A stretch of DNA of 11,081 bases from Balneolales bacterium. GTDB lineage: Bacteria > Bacteroidota > Rhodothermia > Balneolales > Natronogracilivirgulaceae. The translations under genes were made by a program, and so were the position numbers. Each line of letters starts with the position of its first letter. The first letter of the stretch is position 1. This document shows, one piece after another, positions 6,490 to 11,081 of the stretch. Under the pieces are notes generated by a model. It saw only the letters and a list, made by a program, of their open reading frames with translations. It was not told where the DNA came from and ran no database searches. Where the stretch lies: assembly GCA_007133995.1 (NCBI GenBank), contig SLLP01000185.1, positions 1 to 11,081 of the forward strand, read 5' to 3'.

Positions 6490-7860
6490 ATGACCACACC
6501 GCAAGCCATTCTGGTGGAATCACGCAGGACCCTGTCGCTCGGGCTGCCGCTCGTCGGAGCGCAGCTGGCCCAGATCTCTATGAGCTTTGTGGATACGGTG
6601 ATGGCCGGCAACTATCACCCGAACGATCTTGCGGCGGTGGCAATCGGATCCAGTTTTCTGATGCCGTTTTTCACCATCGCCATCGGCATTCTGATGGCGC
6701 TGAGTCCGATCGTCGCCCAGCTCTTCGGCGCCAGGGATCTGGGTCTGATCGGCAAGAAGGTCCGACAGGGACTGTGGCTCTCGGTGATGTTATCGGTACC
6801 GGTCATACTGGTGCTCAACCACCTCGGTCCGGTCATGAACCTGCTGGGTTTCACTGACGAGGTGATCCGGATCACATCCGGCTACCTCTTTGCCGTCTCC
6901 TGGGGCATCCCCGCCGTTCTGGCCTTCATGGTGTTGCGCTTTTTTAATGAAGCGCTCGGGGTTACGCGTCCGGCCCTGTACATCACGCTGGTCGGACTCG
7001 TTTTCAACTTCCTGGGCAACTACACGCTCATCTACGGACGGTTCGGCTTTCCCGAGCTGGGCGCGGTCGGCACCGGGTGGGCCACCGCCATCGTTTTCTG
7101 GGTGATGTTTCTGGTGATGCTGGGCTACACACTCCGCAAGAAGGCGTTCCGCCGTTTTCGGCTGTTCCGAAACGTGCGCCTTCCCGAACGAGAGCATATC
7201 GGAGAAATATTACGTATCGGAACGCCCATCGGTGTCAGCATGGGGATGGAGACCAGCATGTTCGCAGTAATGGCGCTGCTGATGGGCACCCTGGGAACCA
7301 CCGTGGTCGCCGCCCATCAGATTGCGATCAACTTTGCATCCATTACGTTCATGATTCCGCTGGGACTATCGATGGCCATTACAGTCCGGGTCGGACAGAT
7401 GTTCGGCAGGCGGCAGCTGCGAAACTCCCGCTTTGCCGGATTCACTGGAATCGCCTTGTGTACTGTCATCATGTGCTGCACCGCGCTTATCATGACGATT
7501 TTCCCCCACCAGATCGCATCCATATACACGCAGGATCCTGAGGTTATCTCCATGGCGGCCAGTCTGCTGATCATGGCGGCCATCTTTCAGATATCGGACG
7601 GACTACAGGTGGGCGGCTCCGGGGCGCTGCGCGGATTGAAAGACACAAAAATCCCGATGATCGTCAATTTGACCGCCTACTGGGCCATCGGCATCCCGAT
7701 CGGTTACACACTGGGCATTGTGATGGAATGGGGTCCGCGTGGACTCTGGGCCGGTCTCATTGCCGGTCTCACCATGGCCGCCATCATGCATAATCTCCGT
7801 TTTCACCACATCACAAGAAAATTTCTTGCCCATCAGGAAGATAGTTCACAGTCACCGTAA
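6490..7860 (+). CDS. MATE family multidrug/sodium antiporter (NorM-like)
   Basis: This is a 456-aa inner-membrane exporter with about twelve hydrophobic helices in two similar halves, as in NorM/YdhE-type MATE transporters that expel cationic compounds against Na+ or H+. N-terminal marks are LGLPLVGAQLAQISMSFVDT at about 17-36 and VMAGNY at 37-42. The first half also has SSFLMPFFTIAIGILMALSP and VAQLFGARDLG. The second half starts near GTPIGVSMGMETSMFAVMALL and contains the AAHQIAINFASITFMIPLG segment. The ATG at 6490 is preferred over an in-frame TTG at 6463 because it avoids overlap with the dehydrogenase and begins just ahead of the conserved N-terminal helix. The real substrate is unknown. 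The gene is GC-richer than the flanking intergenic DNA. Confidence 0.93.
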   Translation: MTTPQAILVESRRTLSLGLPLVGAQLAQISMSFVDTVMAGNYHPNDLAAVAIGSSFLMPFFTIAIGILMALSPIVAQLFGARDLGLIGKKVRQGLWLSVMLSVPVILVLNHLGPVMNLLGFTDEVIRITSGYLFAVSWGIPAVLAFMVLRFFNEALGVTRPALYITLVGLVFNFLGNYTLIYGRFGFPELGAVGTGWATAIVFWVMFLVMLGYTLRKKAFRRFRLFRNVRLPEREHIGEILRIGTPIGVSMGMETSMFAVMALLMGTLGTTVVAAHQIAINFASITFMIPLGLSMAITVRVGQMFGRRQLRNSRFAGFTGIALCTVIMCCTALIMTIFPHQIASIYTQDPEVISMAASLLIMAAIFQISDGLQVGGSGALRGLKDTKIPMIVNLTAYWAIGIPIGYTLGIVMEWGPRGLWAGLIAGLTMAAIMHNLRFHHITRKFLAHQEDSSQSP

Positions 7861-8166
7861 GGCAATCCGGACATGTTCATTGTGTACGGATTCCCGGTGC
7901 AATTACGGAATGTGGAACCCGCAATGTTCAACCATCAATGTTCCCTGTGCCATTACAGTCAGATTGATGTCGAATTGATGGCAGCAGCAATATCGGTTCA
8001 AATACCTTTTCAATTGATTGAATCAGATAAACCAGAAATTGGACAAATGAAATGTCCATGACCGTAGCCCGGTCACGATGCATGGGTGGTGGGTGACGAA
8101 CCCGCTGTTGGCTATGACATCCAGCCAGCAAACAAAAATTGATATTTGAAGAATCTACGAGATTGA
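7861..8166. other. Gene-poor stretch after the MATE gene
   Basis: No credible gene is present; open frames here are short and lack family features. AATCCG/CGGATT (about 7864-7895) can pair just after the MATE stop but has a 17-nt loop and no T run, so it is not a convincing terminator. The notable content is repeat copy B at 8043-8084, followed by decayed coding sequence. Confidence 0.5.
8043..8084 (+). repeat. Hairpin repeat copy B (left half only)
   Basis: Positions 8052-8076 match the left arm and loop start of copy A at 24 of 25 bases. The leading ACAAATGAAATGTCCATGAC matches the left end of unit 1 at 10.77 kb with one mismatch, ACAA instead of ACAG. The expected right arm GTCATGGACAT and the TCTGACAATATGAATC segment are missing downstream, so this is a broken copy. 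It contains a small inverted repeat of its own, TGACCG-TAGCC-CGGTCA (8059-8075). Another, TGGACA/TGTCCA (8040-8058), overlaps its left edge. Confidence 0.75.
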
Positions 8167-8496
8167 AACGCCATAATAACCGGAGCATTCCTAGGCATCG
8201 GCGGTCATATCGTGAATATCTCATCACTTGCCGGTAAAATCGGCTTTCCTTATCAGATGCCCTATGAAGCGACGAAAGCCGGATTCAACATGTTCACCCC
8301 TTTCGGACGGAACTTGCAGACATACCGGTCGGGGGTCTCCTTGATCTGTCCGGGGTATGTGGATGATTTCGGCAAGGTTTTGTCTTTCACTAAACACAGC
8401 CCTGCGGGGACGCAAACGATCAGAGAGAAAAATGGGTTATGGTTTTTACCAGCGGAAATCCAGCCGGCCGGTCTGATTGCAGCACCGGCAAGTTAA
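8167..8496 (+). pseudogene. Short-chain dehydrogenase/reductase remnant with internal deletion
   Basis: The frame 8167-8496 keeps pieces of an SDR enzyme in the right order but not at the right spacing. AIITGAFLGIG (8170-8202) corresponds to the TGxxxGIG cofactor loop of strand 1. It is followed almost at once by HIVNISSLAGKIG, which in intact SDRs lies roughly 110-120 residues later. The catalytic pattern YxxxK is then present (Tyr at 8263, Lys at 8275), followed by the SGVSLICPGYVDD segment. An in-frame TGA at 8164-8166 closes the frame upstream, so no normal start is left. Two parts are therefore missing: the extreme N-terminus and the middle of the Rossmann domain. It cannot encode a working SDR and is read as a degraded gene, next to repeat copy B and upstream of the PKS gene. 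Confidence 0.8.
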
Positions 8497-8533
8497 CAGG
8501 ATCGATCGCTATTCAACAGCCAATTAAGCGCTT

Positions 8534-9877
8534 ATGACCAATTACATTCATCGCCTGGAAACAGCCGTTCCGAATACCCACTATGACCAGCCCTTTGCAT
8601 CAGAATTGATGCAAAAAAACGTCAGTGATCGTGAGGGGATTCGTCGCATGCTGCGCAGCATCTACAATCATTCGGGGATCCGAAAACGGCACAGCGTGAT
8701 CACCGACTTCAGCAAGCCGGACGCAACGCCCCTGTTTTTCAGCAAGGATGGTTCCAAGGTGCCGGCTCCGGATACCCGGAGGCGTAACGATGCCTACACG
8801 CGTGAATCCCGCAAGCTATTCACGGACCTTGCCCGCAAGCTGATCCAAAACGCACCTGGATTCAGCAAAGAGGACATTACCCACGTGATCACCGTTTCGT
8901 GCACCGGTTTTTTTGCGCCCGGTCCGGATTATTACGTAGTCCGCGACCTGGGCCTTCCTGGAAGTACACAGCGATACCATATCGGTTTCATGGGCTGTTA
9001 TGCTGCATTCCAGGGACTGAAAATGGCCGATGCATTCTGCCGATCGAAACCGGATGCCGTGGTTCTTGTTCTTTGCGTAGAGCTTTGTACGCTTCACCTT
9101 CAATTCAGTGACGATCCCGATGCGATGATATCGGCCTCCGTTTTTGCAGACGGCGGTGCCGGAGCCCTCATTAGCGCCCGGGAACCGGCCCTTGCTGCCG
9201 GAATGGCCACAACCACCGGTACTTCTGATGAATCGCTCCCACAACCGCCCTTTCCCCTCGAAATCCTTTCCTTCCATAACGACCTCACCTCGGAGGGTGA
9301 AAATGATATGGCATGGACCATCGGCAATCATGGCTTCGAGATGAAACTCTCGACATACGTGCCCGAAATCATCCGAAGCAACATGCGTCCGATACTTGAT
9401 ACCATCCTTCGGGACGCTGGACTGGCTCAGGACGAAATCAACCTCTGGGCGGTTCATCCCGGCGGACGGGCCATTCTCGACAAGGTTCAGGATGCACTGG
9501 CACTGAAAGATGAGCAAATCTCATCTTCAAGGAGAGTCCTGCGCGAGTACGGCAACATGAGCAGCGCAACCATCCTGTTTGTGCTTAAGGATATGGTTGA
9601 CGCACGAATCGGCGTCCGGCCTTTAAGTACGGTTGAAACGGTACCGGAGCATCAACCAGCTGGAGTGCTGCCTGAACACTCGAATGCGGGCAAAGAGATG
9701 AAGGGCAATCAGATTTCATCCCGTCAGAAACAAAACGGACTGGCTGCTTCCAATGAAACTCCAACCGGACAGTCTCCAGATAGTCATCTGTCCGAAGGGC
9801 GGAACATCTTTGCCATGGCATTCGGACCCGGCCTGACCATCGAATCGGGTCTGTTCAGGTTTGCCGATCCGATGTAA
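8534..9877 (+). CDS. Type III polyketide synthase (chalcone/stilbene synthase family)
   Basis: This homodimer-type, CoA-primed ketosynthase condenses malonyl-CoA units onto an acyl starter and cyclises them to pyrones, resorcinols or related rings. The triad is intact: Cys155 (GFMGCYAAFQGLKMA), His308 (WAVHPGGRAILD) and Asn341 (EYGNMSSATILFVL). THVITVSCTGFFAPGPDYYV (116-135) and the C-terminal FGPGLTIES (430-438) are further family marks. At 447 aa it is longer than the usual 350-390. The excess lies at about 357-422, a polar, Gln/Ser/Pro-rich stretch between the Asn341 region and the final GPGLT strand, where plant chalcone synthases have only some 20 residues. No good Shine-Dalgarno sequence precedes the ATG. 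A methyltransferase gene follows after 23 bp. The product cannot be told from sequence; alkylpyrone or alkylresorcinol is the likeliest class. Confidence 0.95.
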   Translation: MTNYIHRLETAVPNTHYDQPFASELMQKNVSDREGIRRMLRSIYNHSGIRKRHSVITDFSKPDATPLFFSKDGSKVPAPDTRRRNDAYTRESRKLFTDLARKLIQNAPGFSKEDITHVITVSCTGFFAPGPDYYVVRDLGLPGSTQRYHIGFMGCYAAFQGLKMADAFCRSKPDAVVLVLCVELCTLHLQFSDDPDAMISASVFADGGAGALISAREPALAAGMATTTGTSDESLPQPPFPLEILSFHNDLTSEGENDMAWTIGNHGFEMKLSTYVPEIIRSNMRPILDTILRDAGLAQDEINLWAVHPGGRAILDKVQDALALKDEQISSSRRVLREYGNMSSATILFVLKDMVDARIGVRPLSTVETVPEHQPAGVLPEHSNAGKEMKGNQISSRQKQNGLAASNETPTGQSPDSHLSEGRNIFAMAFGPGLTIESGLFRFADPM

Positions 9878-9900
9878 GTTGCCGCTGCAGCCAGGAGACC

Positions 9901-10686
9901 ATGCCGATCCAATCAAAACAACTATCCGCTTCCCTGCCGCGTTCTCTCCGGTCCCGACGGTCAGATCTGGTTGAATGGATGGACCGCCCTGACTGTGATC
10001 CGGTCATGCTGCACAACACATATCGGTACTTCCCTGTTATCAACAGACTTATATCCCGATGGAGAGGGGTTTATCACCGGTTCATCCGACCCCTACTTGA
10101 GCCGGGCATCACATTCCGACTGCTTGACGTCGGATCGGGAGGCGGTGACATAACCAAAAATATCTACAAATGGGCGAAACAGGATGGTTTTCTGTTGGAT
10201 GTGACCGGCATTGACCCTGATCCGAGGGCATTGGAGTACGCGATGGCTCATCAAAAGAAAGCCGGTGCGGTCACTGACACCGATAATCCGGCTGCAGCCG
10301 GCCTGCGCTTTTTTCAGACCGATACGGCCACACTTCGCAAAAAGGGCCACACCTTTAGCTTTGTGATATGCAACCATGTCCTTCACCATCTTCCCGAAAG
10401 CGAGATCTCCGGATTTCTGGATGATCTTGCCGCTCTTGCCACGGACCGGGTGATCTGCAGCGATATCGAGCGATCAACTGTTGGATATGCACTGTTTTCA
10501 ATTGCCACCTGGCCGCTATTTCCAAACTCATATATTCGAGCCGACGGCCTTATTTCCATCAGAAAAAGCTTTCGCCCAGGCGAACTTAACCATATCCTTC
10601 CTGCTGACTGGCGCGTTGTCCGGCAATTTCCTTACCGGTTGCTGGCAGTGCTTGATCATTCAGCAGATGCCGAACATCCAACCTGA
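9901..10686 (+). CDS. SAM-dependent methyltransferase of the type III PKS cluster
   Basis: This is a 261-aa class I methyltransferase. SAM-binding motif I is LLDVGSGGGD (74-83), the acidic loop is GIDPDP (103-108), and ICNHVLHHLP at 156-165 is the motif near the active site. The segment SDIERSTVGYALF (187-199), with DGLISIRKSFRPGEL at 215-229, resembles methyltransferases found beside bacterial type III PKS genes; this is family knowledge recalled, not searched. It probably O- or C-methylates the polyketide ring. The ATG has a good ribosome binding site, AGGAG at 9893-9897, three bases before it, and a 23-bp gap after the PKS gene, so the two form an operon. The usual third partner, an FAD-dependent oxidoreductase, does not follow directly; the repeat array does. 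Confidence 0.9.
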   Translation: MPIQSKQLSASLPRSLRSRRSDLVEWMDRPDCDPVMLHNTYRYFPVINRLISRWRGVYHRFIRPLLEPGITFRLLDVGSGGGDITKNIYKWAKQDGFLLDVTGIDPDPRALEYAMAHQKKAGAVTDTDNPAAAGLRFFQTDTATLRKKGHTFSFVICNHVLHHLPESEISGFLDDLAALATDRVICSDIERSTVGYALFSIATWPLFPNSYIRADGLISIRKSFRPGELNHILPADWRVVRQFPYRLLAVLDHSADAEHPT

Positions 10687-10765
10687 AGTATCTCAACTCA
10701 AAGCCCAGCCACTTGAATTATTCCAATATCAAATAAGCAAATCCTTGAATAAAATGAAATTATAT

Positions 10766-10865
10766 ACAGATGAAATGTCCATGACCGGGCAAGCCTCCGA
10801 CACACAGGAGTTTGATTAAAAACGTCATGGACATTCTATCTGACAATATGAATCAATCATTTTAA
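10766..10865 (+). repeat. Hairpin repeat unit 1 of the tandem array
   Basis: The unit starts at the boundary motif ACAGATGAAA (10766-10775). The left arm 10767-10785 (CAGATGAAATGTCCATGAC) pairs with the right arm 10824-10842 (GTCATGGACATTCTATCTG) over 19 positions, with one A-C mismatch and one G-T wobble. The 38-nt loop holds GACACACAGGAG and TTTGATTAAA. The tail ACAATATGAATC and TTTTAAA leads into the next boundary motif exactly 100 bp later. Bases 10814-10875 match copy A with one difference. Confidence 0.88.
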
Positions 10866-10966
10866 ACAGATGAAACGAACATGACAGTCTCCGGCTGACA
10901 CACAGAGGAATGATTAAATCCTGTCATGTGAGTTCATTCTGACAATATGAATCTTAGTTGATTTAA
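10866..10966 (+). repeat. Hairpin repeat unit 2 of the tandem array
   Basis: The unit has the same layout as unit 1 but different arm sequences. The core stem is ACATGACAG (10879-10887) with CTGTCATGT (10921-10929). The outer stem pairs CAGA (10867-10870) with TCTG (10938-10941) and TGAA with TTCA (10933-10936), leaving a small internal loop. The loop (10888-10920) keeps GACACACAG, AGGAATG and ATTAAA. The tail is ACAATATGAATCTTAGTTGA followed by TTTAAACAG. Confidence 0.85.
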
Positions 10967-11030
10967 ACAGATGAAATATTCATGCCGGAAGTATATTTCG
11001 ACACACAGGCGCATGATTATAAAGCCTAAA
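10967..11030 (+). repeat. Hairpin repeat unit 3, right part missing
   Basis: It begins with the boundary motif ACAGATGAAA (10967-10976) and keeps the loop sequence CGACACACAGG (10999-11009) and GCATGATTATAAAG (11011-11024). After that the expected right arm and the TCTGACAATATGAATC tail are absent, and the sequence turns into CCTAAACCACC. A local stem GAAATAT/ATATTTC (10973-10979 and 10993-10999) is present but is not shared with the other units. The right limit given is approximate. Confidence 0.7.
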
Positions 11031-11055
11031 CCACCACTTCAGCCCTTTACCGACG

Positions 11056-11081
11056 ATGGAAAACCAACAGCCCAGTATAGC
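11056..11081 (+). CDS. Possible start of the next cluster gene (partial at window edge)
   Basis: The ATG at 11056 opens a frame reading MENQQPSI and then a GC- codon (Ala, Gly or similar is cut; GC gives Ala). A short polar leader followed by P-S-I-A would suit the N-terminus of an FAD-dependent oxidoreductase just ahead of a GxGxxG loop, which is the usual third gene beside a type III PKS and its methyltransferase. Only 26 bases are visible, so this is a position-based guess. A competing frame from the ATG at 11012 is also open to the edge. Confidence 0.25.

Noticed and set aside
7928..8227. A 99-codon minus-strand open frame in the post-MATE gap
   Set aside because: It spans repeat copy B and the start of the SDR remnant on the wrong strand, with no recognisable motif. 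It is a chance frame.
10481..10819. A 112-codon plus-strand open frame running from the methyltransferase gene into repeat unit 1
   Set aside because: It overlaps the methyltransferase in another frame, and its tail is formed by intergenic and repeat sequence. It has no domain-like composition.
10766..11030. CRISPR array
   Set aside because: The period is about 100 bp and the similarity is spread across the unit as end motif, loop and tail. There are no short identical repeats separated by unique equal-length spacers, and no cas gene is present.
10766..11030. Integron attC sites, retron msd or a diversity-generating repeat
   Set aside because: No RYYYAAC/GTTRRRY core pair was found at the stem ends, and no integrase, reverse transcriptase or variable target gene is in the window.

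Overview
The window looks like a chromosome segment from a moderate-GC Gram-negative bacterium, most likely of the Balneolota/Rhodothermota branch near Bacteroidota. This is an inference from gene style: a small LytR_C-domain membrane protein next to rsfS, lipoproteins and secreted proteins of unknown family, weak Shine-Dalgarno sites, and a type III PKS gene set. No sequence comparison could be run.

Layout. (1) 1-395: four tRNA genes on the minus strand, transcribed Thr(TGT)-Tyr(GTA)-Gly(TCC)-Thr(GGT), with a sigma70-like promoter. (2) 539-2911: a minus-strand operon queA-ispD-ispF, combining tRNA queuosine modification with two MEP-pathway isoprenoid enzymes. A hairpin-forming repeat lies exactly between ispD and ispF. 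(3) 3213-3298: a plus-strand tRNA-Ser(CGA). (4) 3606-7860: a plus-strand run of a secreted protein of unknown function, a LytR_C-domain membrane protein, the ribosome silencing factor RsfS, a putative lipoprotein overlapping rsfS, a D-2-hydroxyacid dehydrogenase and a MATE exporter. (5) 7861-8533: a gene-poor stretch with a half copy of the repeat and the remains of an internally deleted short-chain dehydrogenase gene. (6) 8534-10686: a type III polyketide synthase with an unusual insertion near its C-terminus, followed by a SAM methyltransferase. Together they suggest a small aromatic or pyrone lipid pathway. (7) 10766-11030: tandem copies of the repeat with a period of about 100 bp. A possible start of the next cluster gene sits at the extreme right edge.

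The most unusual content is the repeat family. Its units are bounded by ACAGATGAA and fold into a stem of about 17-19 bp around a 33-38-nt loop. Two neighbouring units keep the stem although the arm sequences differ, which suggests the structure itself is maintained. One inverted copy sits in the ispD-ispF junction, with the ispD stop codon and the ispF start codon inside its two end motifs. No transposase, reverse transcriptase or cas gene is present, so how the family moves and what it does remain open.
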